Positions 6,981 to 15,413 of a stretch of 64,000 nt of DNA are shown here, piece after piece. The stretch comes from Aureimonas flava (lineage in GTDB: Bacteria; Pseudomonadota; Alphaproteobacteria; Rhizobiales; Rhizobiaceae), in NCBI RefSeq assembly GCF_003583935.1, contig NZ_QYRN01000009.1, positions 1 to 64,000 on the forward strand. The letters are read 5' to 3'. The translations under genes were made by a program, and so were the position numbers. Every line of letters begins with the position of its first letter. Within the stretch, counting starts at the first letter, position 1. A model generated the notes under the pieces. That model saw only the letters and a program-made list of their open reading frames with translations, searched no databases and was not told the origin of the DNA.

Positions 6981-7214
6981 ATGCGCTTCTTCTTCGACAT
7001 CCGGGACAAAGAGACGCTGATCAGAGATCCTGATGGTAGCGAGTTCCCCAACCTTAGGACTGCATGCCAGGATGCCACGCTTGCCGCTCGCGAACTGATG
7101 GCTGAAGCTCTCCTACGCGGGAAGCCGCTTGGAGGGCGTGCCTTCGAAATTCGTGACGCGAATGGAACGCTGCTTTGCACACTTCCCTTCAACGAGGCTA
7201 TCCCCATAGGCTGA
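6981..7214 (+). CDS. DUF6894-family protein
   Basis: A 77-residue protein with the family pattern RFFFDIRD, IRDPDGSEFPNL, AARELMAEALL and GRAFEIRDANGTLLCTLPF. The family is abundant in methylobacteria and rhizobia, often in many copies, and has no assigned function. A strong GGAGG lies 8 nt before the ATG. The 210 bp upstream, next to the IS element, contains AT-rich sequence that may be its promoter. Confidence 0.8.
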   Translation: MRFFFDIRDKETLIRDPDGSEFPNLRTACQDATLAARELMAEALLRGKPLGGRAFEIRDANGTLLCTLPFNEAIPIG

Positions 7215-7465
7215 GTGGGGTTCAAAGCATTCATCCGTCGGCTGCTGATTGCCTGTGCCGATTTCGGGCACATCGTTACTCTTCGAGTCTTGTTCGAAAC
7301 AAGTAGCGTCTGATCGGCCTGTCCGAACACGACCCGGGCGCCAAGAGGCGTCCCGAAAGCGGAAGCCCGAAAGCGGTCATCCATTCTCTCCCCTTCGGTG
7401 GTCGACAAGGTAACCCCAGCGCACGCCGCAAGATGATATCGACGGAGCCGCACAAGGCTTGGTCC

Positions 7466-7849
7466 TCAGCCCCTCGTCCGGATGTCCGCCCGATGCAGTG
7501 CCTTCAGCATCGTCGCACGCAGGTAAGGCTTGGAGAAGAACATACCGCCGTTCGGCACATCAGCGTCAGTGAGCCGGGTATGTCCGGACACGATGATGAT
7601 GGCAATGTGCGGCCAACGCTTGCGAACCGTGCGGGCGAGGTCCAGGCCGTCCATCTCGCCCGGCATGTCGATGTCGGTGAACAGGATGCCGATGTCGTCG
7701 CGGCTCTCAAGGATCACCAGCGCCTTGGCCGCATTCGGGGCATCGCAAACGGCGAAGCCCTCGTCTGCCACCATGTCGATGGCATCGACACGGATCAAAG
7801 GCTCGTCTTCGACGATCAGCACGCAGGTGTCTGTCACGATGTCATTCAT
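7466..7849 (-). CDS. Single-domain response regulator
   Basis: A 127-residue CheY-like receiver: acidic pair VEDEP (13-17), phosphoacceptor Asp59 in FTDIDMPG, the switch region IIIVSGH and Lys in FSKPY. No output domain. Start ATG 7849 lies inside the last codons of the upstream HWE kinase gene (8-nt overlap), so the two are co-translated and are almost certainly a cognate pair. A longer reading upstream would add a basic stretch encoded by the kinase gene and is rejected. It probably works as a phosphate shuttle or sink, as related FTDIDMPG receivers do. Confidence 0.9.
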   Translation of the reverse strand: MNDIVTDTCVLIVEDEPLIRVDAIDMVADEGFAVCDAPNAAKALVILESRDDIGILFTDIDMPGEMDGLDLARTVRKRWPHIAIIIVSGHTRLTDADVPNGGMFFSKPYLRATMLKALHRADIRTRG

Positions 7850-10223
7850 GGTCCGCAACAGGGCGCGCCTCGCTTGGTTCCGCCGACGGGGGCGTTTCTC
7901 TTGGTAGTGTCCCAGCAAGGACATAGCACAGGCCATCCGGCGTAAACGCCGTTTCCCCACTGCCGTCGAAGTATGACGGAACGATCTGGTTGGTCAGGCG
8001 CGATCCGAAGCCACGGCGTGCAGGCTTCACGACCTCGGGGCCGCCTGCCTCACGCCACTCGAAGCGGAAAGCGTCGTCCGCCTCATGCCGCCACGAGATG
8101 CGGATGTGCCCCGTCTCGTTCGACAGGGCGCCGTACTTCGCCGCGTTGGTCGCCAGCTCGTGGATCGCCAGAGACAGGCCGAGTGCGGCCTGAGAAGGAA
8201 GGTCGAGGCGAACACCCTCGATCGTCACGCGATCGTCGCTCTCGAGGTGGACCTTCAGCGCGCCGCGCACGACCTCGTGGATAGTCGCGCTGGCGTAGGT
8301 CGTCTGGCGCAGAAGGTCCTGCGCGCTCGACAGTGCTGCGATCCGCTGGTCGATCGTGACAGCCGCCTCCTCTTTGGTGTCGGCATGCCGCATGGTCTGC
8401 GAGACGATGGCCTTGACCATCGCCAGCGTGTTCTTGATCCGGTGCGCCATCTCGTTCTGGAGTTCGCGCTGCTGCTGCTCGGCCCGCTCCTTGGCGGCGA
8501 TCAGCTCGTTGGCGTCGCTCAATGCCTCGGCTTGCTCGGCCTCGGCGGTGATGTCGCGGGCACTGGAATAAAGTTTGTCCCCTTCCGGGAAGGCTACCCA
8601 AGACAGCCGGCGCCACTCGCCCGCCTTGGTACGGTAGCGGTTCTCGAAGCGCAGCACCGGGCTGCCCGCCCGCACCCGGTCGAACGCGGATAGGCTTGCC
8701 CCTACGTCGTCGGCATGGACGAAGCCCTGGTAGGACGCTCCTTCTATCTCGTCCGCCCGCCAGCCGAGCGCCGCGGTCCAGGCCGGGTTGACCCGGTCGA
8801 AGAGCGTGCTGCGCATGTCGATGACTGACAGGAGGTCGGGACTGAAGTGCCAGGTTCGCTCCTGCGCCGCCGACTGCTCGGTTATGGCTACGGCCTGCGC
8901 CCGCTCGTCGGTGACGTCGCGGGCGACGCAGTAGAGAAGGCCGTTCTCCGGCACCGCCGTCCATGACAGGGTCCGGTAGCCGCGCTCCTTCGAGCGGAAG
9001 CGGTTCTCGAACTCGAACGTCTCGCGGCCCGCCGCCAGATGGCCGATCTCGGACCGTGTCTTGGCGACGTCGTCGGGATGCTCCATCCATTCCGAGGTGT
9101 GCCCGACGATCTCCTCCTGCCGCCAACCCAGCGTGCGCGTCCAGGCCGGGTTGATCGACAGCCAGATACCTTGGTCGTCGGCGACACCCAGCATGTCGCC
9201 GCTGAGCTGCCAGATGCGGTCCCGCTCGGCAGTCTGTGCCGCGACCTGCTTTTCCAGGGACGCGTTCATGTCGCGCAGCCTATGTTCGGCCGCTCTGCGA
9301 GCAATCTCGACCTCGGTACGGTCCATCACACGTCGGGCGAACAAGACCTCGTCCGCGGTCCAGGCCCGTGGCTCGTCCTGGTTGAGGCAGAACACCACTT
9401 TGAGGCGACCGCGGTCCATGAGCGGCAGGTTGACGAGCGACCGGACCGCGATCGAGCGGAAGCTCGTGGCCTGATCGGCGGTTCGTGGATCGCTGGCGAT
9501 GTCGTCTATCACCACGTCCTCGCCCCGCCGCAGTGACTCGATGTAGGAGCCGTAGGTCTCGAAGTCGTGCGTGCCGGCGAGGCTCGCCTGATCCGGCGCC
9601 AGCCAGTCCTGGTGGATGATCATATGCCGACCGGCGGCGTCCATGTCGCCATAGGCCACGCGCGACAGGTCCAGTGCGGTGCCGACCGTCTCGGACGCCA
9701 GGAGCGCCATCTCGTGTGGATCGTCCAGCGTGCGAAGGCGCTCGCCGAGTTCGTTGAGGATGTGCTCCAGGCGCCGCGACGCAACGTCGATCAGGACCCC
9801 GGGAAAGCGCAGCGGCGTGCCGTCCGGCCCGAGCTCGACGCGCCCGTTCGCCTCCAGCCAGTGGTAGCGCCCGGTGTGGCGGCGTACGCGGTACTGATGG
9901 GCGTAGGCTCCGCCGCGCTGAACTGCCGCGTTGATCGCCACCACAAGCCCAGCCTGGTCGTCCGGATGGACGGTGGCGACGATCTGGGCAAGCGGGATGC
10001 CCTCGCGGCCGAGCGCTGGATCGAGGCCGAACGCATTGGCGAACGCCTCGTCGATCATGAAGCGGTCGGCGACGATGTCCCAGAACCACGTGCCGATGAT
10101 GGCGCCGGCGGCTAGGGCCAGTTGCACTCTCTCCGCATCCACCATTGCCGCATCGCTCTGCCGCGCAACCCCGAGGCGCTCAGTCTTCTCAGCAGTTGGC
10201 GCCGGCTCGAAAGGCTTGGTCAT
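7842..10223 (-). CDS. PAS-GAF-PAS-PAS HWE sensor histidine kinase
   Basis: A 793-residue cytosolic kinase with no membrane segment. Domains: PAS about 32-150, GAF about 155-315, a short coiled coil, PAS about 335-445, PAS about 460-570, HWE kinase 585-770. The phosphoacceptor is His594 in MAHRIKNTLAMV; the N box is HELATNAAKYGALS; the W-x-E signature is EWREAGGP; the G box is GFGSRLTNQ. HWE kinases in alphaproteobacteria sense light, redox or stress; the signal here is unknown. The PAS domains lack the GRNCRFLQ LOV motif, so flavin photochemistry is unlikely. The stop overlaps the start of the response regulator gene. Confidence 0.92.
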   Translation of the reverse strand: MTKPFEPAPTAEKTERLGVARQSDAAMVDAERVQLALAAGAIIGTWFWDIVADRFMIDEAFANAFGLDPALGREGIPLAQIVATVHPDDQAGLVVAINAAVQRGGAYAHQYRVRRHTGRYHWLEANGRVELGPDGTPLRFPGVLIDVASRRLEHILNELGERLRTLDDPHEMALLASETVGTALDLSRVAYGDMDAAGRHMIIHQDWLAPDQASLAGTHDFETYGSYIESLRRGEDVVIDDIASDPRTADQATSFRSIAVRSLVNLPLMDRGRLKVVFCLNQDEPRAWTADEVLFARRVMDRTEVEIARRAAEHRLRDMNASLEKQVAAQTAERDRIWQLSGDMLGVADDQGIWLSINPAWTRTLGWRQEEIVGHTSEWMEHPDDVAKTRSEIGHLAAGRETFEFENRFRSKERGYRTLSWTAVPENGLLYCVARDVTDERAQAVAITEQSAAQERTWHFSPDLLSVIDMRSTLFDRVNPAWTAALGWRADEIEGASYQGFVHADDVGASLSAFDRVRAGSPVLRFENRYRTKAGEWRRLSWVAFPEGDKLYSSARDITAEAEQAEALSDANELIAAKERAEQQQRELQNEMAHRIKNTLAMVKAIVSQTMRHADTKEEAAVTIDQRIAALSSAQDLLRQTTYASATIHEVVRGALKVHLESDDRVTIEGVRLDLPSQAALGLSLAIHELATNAAKYGALSNETGHIRISWRHEADDAFRFEWREAGGPEVVKPARRGFGSRLTNQIVPSYFDGSGETAFTPDGLCYVLAGTLPRETPPSAEPSEARPVADHE

Positions 10224-10718
10224 GGGCGGTACTCGACGGAATGGGTCGTTGATCGCTCATGCAGACAGTGACACGCGCGTTAACAAAAGCTCTGCATCGA
10301 AGGGGTTGGCGTTGCAAGTTTGGTCGCAATGAAGCGCCCGACTAACGATCTAAACGGCAGGTTTGAACGCATATCGTCAGAAAGCGGACGATCTCCTTCC
10401 CACCCGGTCGAGCCGACCGCCTCGGCGGAAGCAAACGCTAGGAAGCGATCGGACGGGTTTCGACCCTTCTCTTCTCTACAACGTCGCCCTCCCACGATCT
10501 AAAACCGGACGCGACGCTGCTCCAACCAGCGAGCCGCTCCGTCGCCACATCGGCGAAGTTCCCTGCGGGCTGTCGGCCTCGAACGTCCAGCCGGCATCAA
10601 GTGGACAGTCGCCAATCACCAAAACTCGGGTCGGTTCTGTCCAGGCAACGACATTTGCAACAACCTCCTTTGAAGGGCGCTTAAGAGAGGTCGGACTATA
10701 GCAGCGGGGTACGCAACG
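10224..10718. other. Intergenic region without recognised gene
   Basis: 495 bp between the divergent HWE kinase and AraC genes. Frames of about 110 codons exist on both strands, but none contains a motif I recognise and none has a good ribosome site. It must hold promoters for both flanking genes. No repeats were noticed. Confidence 0.4.
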
Positions 10719-11678
10719 ATGCAGACGGATCTCCTCGATCGGCTTCTTGTCACTCTCGCCGTCAGGGTTCGATCGTTCTCGGTCTGCCGAATCCAGCAAG
10801 GATGGCGGCTGGATTTCAGTCCGTTCGACGCCATCACGATCCACTATGTCCTGCGTGGAAGCGGAAGCCTCCAGGTCGGCGACGGTCCCTGGCAGTCCTT
10901 CTCACCGCACAGCATCATCATCATTCCCTCCCGACAACGGCATATGCTCGGCGAAGCCGACGATTTCCTTGGCGAAGCGCGCGCCGAGGATCATTGCGCC
11001 CTGCATGCTGACGGGCTCGTGAGGTTCACGGCGGGGGATGGCAGTCCCGATACGCTTCTCGTCTGCGGCCAGATCGCGGACACCCATACCGGCGCCCTCG
11101 GCTTGTTCGAACTGTTTCAAGGACCGATCGTCGAAGATTTCGCTGCCAATGCCATCCTGCAAGGCTCCTTCGAGCTGATGCTTGCTGAGGTCGCGGCTCC
11201 CGGGGTCGGAACCCAGGCGATGACGGAGGTTCTCATGAAGCAGTGCCTCATTCTTCTCCTCCGGCAACACCTGACGGCCGAGACGATCTCATCCCCCCTG
11301 ATGACGGCGTTTCGAGAACCCAAATTGGCGCCGGCGGTGATCGCCATTCTGGAAACCCCAGGTGCGGCCTTCACCGTGGAAAGCCTGGCAACGCTATCCG
11401 GCATGAGCCGGGCCGCCTTCGCCGAACGGTTCTCGGACGTCTTCCATCAGGGTCCGATGGAATTCGTGCAGCAGGTTCGGCTGCGTATCGCGGCCCGCCT
11501 GCTCGGAGGCACCGACCTTCCCGTCAAGGTCATCGCCACCACGATCGGCTACGCCAGCAGGAGCGCTTTCAGTCGGGCTTTCGAGGCGATGTACGCTGTC
11601 GCGCCATCGAACTATCGCCGCTTCGGCGGGCAGGAAGAGGCCGAACCCGAGCCCGTCGATCAGTCGAACCCCGCCTGA
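10719..11678 (+). CDS. AraC-family transcriptional regulator with cupin domain
   Basis: A 319-residue protein. Residues 5-200 form an AraC N-terminal cupin of the type fused in AraC_binding/Cupin_6 regulators (HYVLRGSGSLQVGDG, IIIIPSRQRHML). Residues about 215-310 carry two HTH units (FTVESLATLSGMSRAAFAER; VKVIATTIGYASRSAFSRAF, ending PSNYRR). This cupin type often controls nearby oxidoreductase or hydrolase genes in response to small aromatic or aldehyde compounds. It is followed by a DUF4142-like gene and a secreted hydrolase on the same strand, which are plausible targets. Confidence 0.9.
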   Translation: MQTDLLDRLLVTLAVRVRSFSVCRIQQGWRLDFSPFDAITIHYVLRGSGSLQVGDGPWQSFSPHSIIIIPSRQRHMLGEADDFLGEARAEDHCALHADGLVRFTAGDGSPDTLLVCGQIADTHTGALGLFELFQGPIVEDFAANAILQGSFELMLAEVAAPGVGTQAMTEVLMKQCLILLLRQHLTAETISSPLMTAFREPKLAPAVIAILETPGAAFTVESLATLSGMSRAAFAERFSDVFHQGPMEFVQQVRLRIAARLLGGTDLPVKVIATTIGYASRSAFSRAFEAMYAVAPSNYRRFGGQEEAEPEPVDQSNPA

Positions 11679-11766
11679 CGTCATCGGCATTTGATCGAAG
11701 ACCGCGCCGATTGGTGCTCCATCATCCAGATTGTGACGCCGCACGTCCAGAACGACGCGAGCAGCG

Positions 11767-11791
11767 GAACACGGGGGGAAAGCGACTGTTG
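11767..11791 (+). promoter_or_regulatory. Possible EcfG-type (general stress) promoter
   Basis: GGAAC at 11767-11771 is followed after 16 nt by TGTT (11788-11791), close to the alphaproteobacterial EcfG consensus GGAAC-N16/17-CGTT (8 of 9 core bases). It lies 84 bp before the start of the DUF4142-like gene. The motif is short, so chance is a real possibility. Confidence 0.3.
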
Positions 11792-11874
11792 GGCTTCGAC
11801 GTCGGATGAAGCGGGGGCGCCGTGATGGTCGCGACACCCCTTCCGACTTCCCAGCGATCAACAGGAGCCGACCG

Positions 11875-12435
11875 ATGATCACCGACAGACGATCCATGCT
11901 GACAGGCCTCGCAGTCGCCGTGGCCAGTCCCCTCGCTCTTGCGACTCTATCGAGCCGGGCATTTGCCGCCATTCCGATGATCTCCCCGATGGATCTCAAA
12001 GCACCTTTGGATTTCTACGGCAGCGTTCTTCCGCGGGCCGAGCTTTCGCTCGCGACGTCTCAGATCGCTGTCGGCATGGCGACCCAGAAGAACACGATGG
12101 AGTTCGCCGGCTTCGAGCTCGGCGAAGCGATCACGGTGAACATGGTGCTGAAGGATCTTGGCGCGATGGCGCCGAAGATGGACGGCGACACCATGATGGT
12201 GGTCGAGACGATGAAGACCGCCGAGAAGGGTCGTGCGTTCGACGAGGCCTACATCGCCTTGCAGCTCAAGAACCACGAAGAGCTCCGCGATCTCGCGGAC
12301 GCCTTCCTGCACAACACGGCGGGCGGCACCGATCCAGACGTCAAGCAAGGCCGCCATCTGGCGTCGCTGATGCTCGCCGTCTTCAAGGAGCACGTGGCGA
12401 TCTGCAAGCGCATCACCGGCGAGCTGAAGGCTTAA
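11875..12435 (+). CDS. Secreted DUF4142-like (ferritin-like) protein
   Basis: A 186-residue protein. Residues 1-32 are a signal peptide with a twin-Arg-like start (TDRRSMLTGLAVAVA), ending near SRAFA. The rest is helical, with the repeated pattern of DUF4142: VLPRAELSLATSQIA, EFAGFELGEAITVN, NHEELRDLADAFL and FKEHVAICKRI. The family is predicted to be periplasmic four-helix proteins of unknown function, often stress-induced. ATG 11875 was chosen because GGAG lies 7 nt upstream. It is 44 bp from the hydrolase downstream and likely co-transcribed. Confidence 0.7.
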   Translation: MITDRRSMLTGLAVAVASPLALATLSSRAFAAIPMISPMDLKAPLDFYGSVLPRAELSLATSQIAVGMATQKNTMEFAGFELGEAITVNMVLKDLGAMAPKMDGDTMMVVETMKTAEKGRAFDEAYIALQLKNHEELRDLADAFLHNTAGGTDPDVKQGRHLASLMLAVFKEHVAICKRITGELKA

Positions 12436-12479
12436 CGCCGCACCGTCCTTTTCCCGTCCTCGATTGCGAGTATCAATCC

Positions 12480-13631
12480 ATGATGTCGATCAACACCAAA
12501 TCTGCCCTCGCATTCAGCCTCATGGCCGGCGTCGTGATGACGTCACCGCTGGCAATGGCGCAGGGTGCGACGGCCGAGAAAGCCGCCGACGCCGCTATGT
12601 CGGACAAGCCGTCGGTCGCCGAAAGCCCGGACAGCGGCACGATGAAGCGTGCTGACCAGGAGGACATGGCCCTCTTGCTCAAGAAGTTGCAGGAGCTTGG
12701 CGTCAAGCCGATCGAGTCCCGCACCGTCGAAGAGGCACGCACGCAGCCGACCCCAGCCGATGCCGTGAAGGCTGTCCTCAAGGATCAGGGTAAGGATCCG
12801 ATGGCCTTGATGGCCGCCATGAAGGTGTCCAAGAAGGACATGACCTACCCGACCGCCAACGGCACGCAGCCGATCCGCATCTACACGCCGGACGGCGCCG
12901 GGTCGGGGCCGTTGCCGGTGATCGTCTATTATCACGGCGGCGGCTGGGTCATCGCGAACATCGACACCTACGAGTCCTCGGCCATGGCGCTTGCCAAGAA
13001 GACAGGAGCGATCGTCGCCAGCGTGGAGTACCGGCATGCGCCGGAAAACAAGTTCCCGGCGGCACACGAGGATTCCTTCGCGGCGTATAAGTGGGTGACG
13101 GAGCATGCCAGGGAGTTCGGCGGCGATCCGAAGAAGCTGGCGGTCGCGGGCGAAAGCGCCGGCGGCAATCTGGCGGCCAACGTCGCCATCATGGCGCGGG
13201 ACCAGAAGATCCAGGCGCCGCTACACATGCTTCTCGTCTACCCCGTGGCGGGCACCGATATGACCACGCCGTCCTACATCGCCAACCAGAACGCGATGCC
13301 GCTTTCGAAGGGCGCAATGGGATGGTTCGTCGACAAGACCCTCGGCAAGCCCGAGGACGCCAAGAGCCCGATGCTGAACCTGACGACGATGGCCGATCTC
13401 AAGGGCCTGCCGCCGGCGACGGTCATCACTGCCGAGATCGATCCGCTCATGTCGGAAGGCAAGATGCTTTCCGAGAAGCTCGCGGCCGCCGGCGTCAAGA
13501 CGACCTACCAGAACAACGAGGGCGTCACCCACGAGTTCTTCGGCATGGACGCCGTACTCGACGATGCTAAGCGCGCACAGGACTTCGCCGTGAAGGACTT
13601 GAAGGAAGCGTTCGCGGCGAAGGCTGAATAA
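12480..13631 (+). CDS. Secreted alpha/beta hydrolase (HSL/esterase family)
   Basis: A 383-residue protein with a signal peptide (about 1-28, cleavage after AMA) and a linker of about 90 residues before the hydrolase core. The oxyanion motif YHGGGW is near 152-157, the nucleophile elbow GESAGG near 219-224, the acid in AEIDPLMSEG and the His in GVTHEFFG, so the hormone-sensitive-lipase family triad is complete. It should hydrolyse short-chain esters or lactones in the periplasm. The substrate is unknown. It stands downstream of the AraC and DUF4142-like genes on the same strand. Confidence 0.88.
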   Translation: MMSINTKSALAFSLMAGVVMTSPLAMAQGATAEKAADAAMSDKPSVAESPDSGTMKRADQEDMALLLKKLQELGVKPIESRTVEEARTQPTPADAVKAVLKDQGKDPMALMAAMKVSKKDMTYPTANGTQPIRIYTPDGAGSGPLPVIVYYHGGGWVIANIDTYESSAMALAKKTGAIVASVEYRHAPENKFPAAHEDSFAAYKWVTEHAREFGGDPKKLAVAGESAGGNLAANVAIMARDQKIQAPLHMLLVYPVAGTDMTTPSYIANQNAMPLSKGAMGWFVDKTLGKPEDAKSPMLNLTTMADLKGLPPATVITAEIDPLMSEGKMLSEKLAAAGVKTTYQNNEGVTHEFFGMDAVLDDAKRAQDFAVKDLKEAFAAKAE

Positions 13632-14449
13632 AACGAACGATCGAGAGAATTTCGACACCGGCATCGGGATCATGTGTCCCGGTGCCTTTCTGTCTATGAA
13701 CCACAACCTCCTGCCAAGGCAGGTCGCGGCGTTAATGACAGCGAGCGTGAGCGGACTCAGCCGCGACACTGTCGCTATCGCGAAACGAACCTGCCGAGAG
13801 TGGGCATATCAGACGGGTCGCTACGCCATGCCAGCGCCGCACGCTTCCCCATTGCCGCAACGAACTATCTCCCCAGCGGCTGAGCATCGAGCGGAGGGGG
13901 AACGGCGGTTATCCCACTCAATCGTCCGAAAGCTGTCAGTCCGCTTTCCACCCCTGACGGACTACCGGAAGCGTCCATCGGTGGCTCGTGATCTACAGAC
14001 GTCTAGGGTTTTGATGCGGATTTCAGCAAGAACGTTCCCGTATCGCCCATCAACTCCGCAGGCTGCATACGGACCGTCGATTTGAAGTGTGGGATTGGCG
14101 GACTCGCTTCACCATGGTCCGTGTGACCTCGACGTCCGACACTTACGAACTCCCTGTTGGATTCGAACGAGGCCTGGGCAGCGAGGCAAAAGCACCTTCC
14201 GTCGAATCCAACCATGAGTCCGCGTCAAGCCGGCACCGAGAACCTTCCGATGGTCCTCCTCGAACACCTTCGTCCAGACCACGACATTGGCGACGCCCGT
14301 CTCGTCCTTGATCGTGGCGACGATGACGTCCTTTGCCGAGCTCGGCCGCTGGCGGCCGAGGACCGGCTCGGCGACTTTTATCCAGCGTCGACCCCGTAAC
14401 GATACTGCAGCCGCGCAGGTGATCGGACGGCGTCGTGGACAAACGAACG
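13632..14449. other. 818-bp region with only gene debris
   Basis: No intact gene is recognised. The right part holds a DnaE2 fragment (14226-14387, minus). Several frames of 60-130 codons exist on both strands, but they lack motifs and ribosome sites. The region looks like decayed sequence between the hydrolase and the dioxygenase cluster. Confidence 0.5.
14226..14387 (-). pseudogene. Fragment of error-prone DNA polymerase DnaE2
   Basis: About 54 codons read RWIKVAEPVLGRQRPSSAKD, then VIVATIKDETGVANVVVW and TKVFEEDHRKVLGAG. This corresponds to the OB-fold near the C-terminus of DnaE2/DnaE polymerases (usual form VRQRPGSAKGVIF-TLEDETG-ANV-VWP). Nothing else of the roughly 1,100-residue polymerase is present, so it is a relic. 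It could be left from an imuA-imuB-dnaE2 cassette or from recombination with one. Confidence 0.7.
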
Positions 14450-15292
14450 CTAGGACTTCGGGCTGAGGACAAAGTCGAAGTCGGCGTTCCAAGGGCAGTC
14501 CGGATTCTGGGAATGCTGGTAGTCGACGATCAGCGATTCCTTCACACCGAACACGGCGTCGCTGGCGATGTAGGGATCGCCGGCCACGAAGATGTGCGTC
14601 GTGACCTTATCGTAGCCCATCGCCCCTACGAGGAAGTGCATGTGCGCGGGTCGATACGGATGGCGGCCCAGACCCGCCAGCATCTTGCCCACGGGCCCGT
14701 CGTCCGGGATCGGGTACGAGACCGGCTTGATGCTACGGAACGAGTAGCGCCCGTCCTCCCCGGTGCGGAAGATGCCGCGATTGTTCATGGGCGGCTGGAT
14801 GTCGGGCTGCTGGACATCGTAGAAGCCCTCGTCGTTGTCGGACCAGACGTCGACGAAGGCCCCTGCGATCGGCTGTCCCTGAAGGTCCACGACCCGCCCC
14901 GAGTAGAGACAGAGTTCGCCCTTGCCGTCGAGCGAGATGGTGTCGCCCATCGCCCTCTCCGGAGCATCCGCGACGTGGAACGGCCCGAAGACGGTGTTCT
15001 CCGTGGCACCACTTGGACGCCGGTGATTGATGGCATCAACGAGCATCGACACGCCTAGCGCATCGGAAAGCAGGATGAACTCCTGGCGCGAGTCGGAGCA
15101 GATCTGTCCCGTGCGCGTGAGGAAATCGATAGCGTACTCCCACTCCGACTCGGTGAGTTCGACGTCCTTCACGAAGGCGTGGAGGTGCTTCACCAAAGAC
15201 TCCATGACGCGCCTGAGGCGCGGGTCCGCCTCGGGCAAGATCCGGGCGTTGACGGCCTCGGCCGATCCTTCCTCGGTGAAATAGACCTTCAT
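14450..15292 (-). CDS. Intradiol dioxygenase, hydroxyquinol 1,2-dioxygenase-like
   Basis: A 280-residue enzyme. The N-terminal dimerisation helices (about 15-95) are typical of catechol/hydroxyquinol 1,2-dioxygenases; the catalytic beta-sandwich spans 110-275. The Fe(III) ligands fit Tyr158 (GFYDVQ), Tyr193 (SYPIPDDGPVG), His217 and His219 (RPAHMHF), with the family's spacing. It should cleave hydroxyquinol or a catechol between the hydroxyls, giving maleylacetate or muconate. It is the last gene of a minus-strand pair with an SDR 121 bp upstream. Exact substrate preference cannot be read from sequence. Confidence 0.88.
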   Translation of the reverse strand: MKVYFTEEGSAEAVNARILPEADPRLRRVMESLVKHLHAFVKDVELTESEWEYAIDFLTRTGQICSDSRQEFILLSDALGVSMLVDAINHRRPSGATENTVFGPFHVADAPERAMGDTISLDGKGELCLYSGRVVDLQGQPIAGAFVDVWSDNDEGFYDVQQPDIQPPMNNRGIFRTGEDGRYSFRSIKPVSYPIPDDGPVGKMLAGLGRHPYRPAHMHFLVGAMGYDKVTTHIFVAGDPYIASDAVFGVKESLIVDYQHSQNPDCPWNADFDFVLSPKS

Positions 15293-15413
15293 GGAATTCT
15301 CCCTGTCGATGATGGACGGCCGCTCGAGCCGTGCTTCGTCGGGGCGGCATCGCCCTGCCCCGACGCTTCCAGACGGACCGTCCCCGATAAGGTGGGGCCC
15401 GGCGTCTCCTTGA

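Noticed and set aside
7842-10223. LOV photoreceptor
   Set aside because: The PAS domains lack the Cys-containing GRNCRFLQ motif needed for flavin adduct formation.
10476-10844. A minus-strand frame with ANVVAWTEPTRVLVIGDC
   Set aside because: The start overlaps the AraC gene, no family is recognised and the ANVV stretch is too short to link it to the DnaE2 fragment at 14.3 kb.
14003-14215. A 70-codon minus-strand frame next to the DnaE2 remnant
   Set aside because: No similarity known to me and it sits in decayed DNA; insufficient support.
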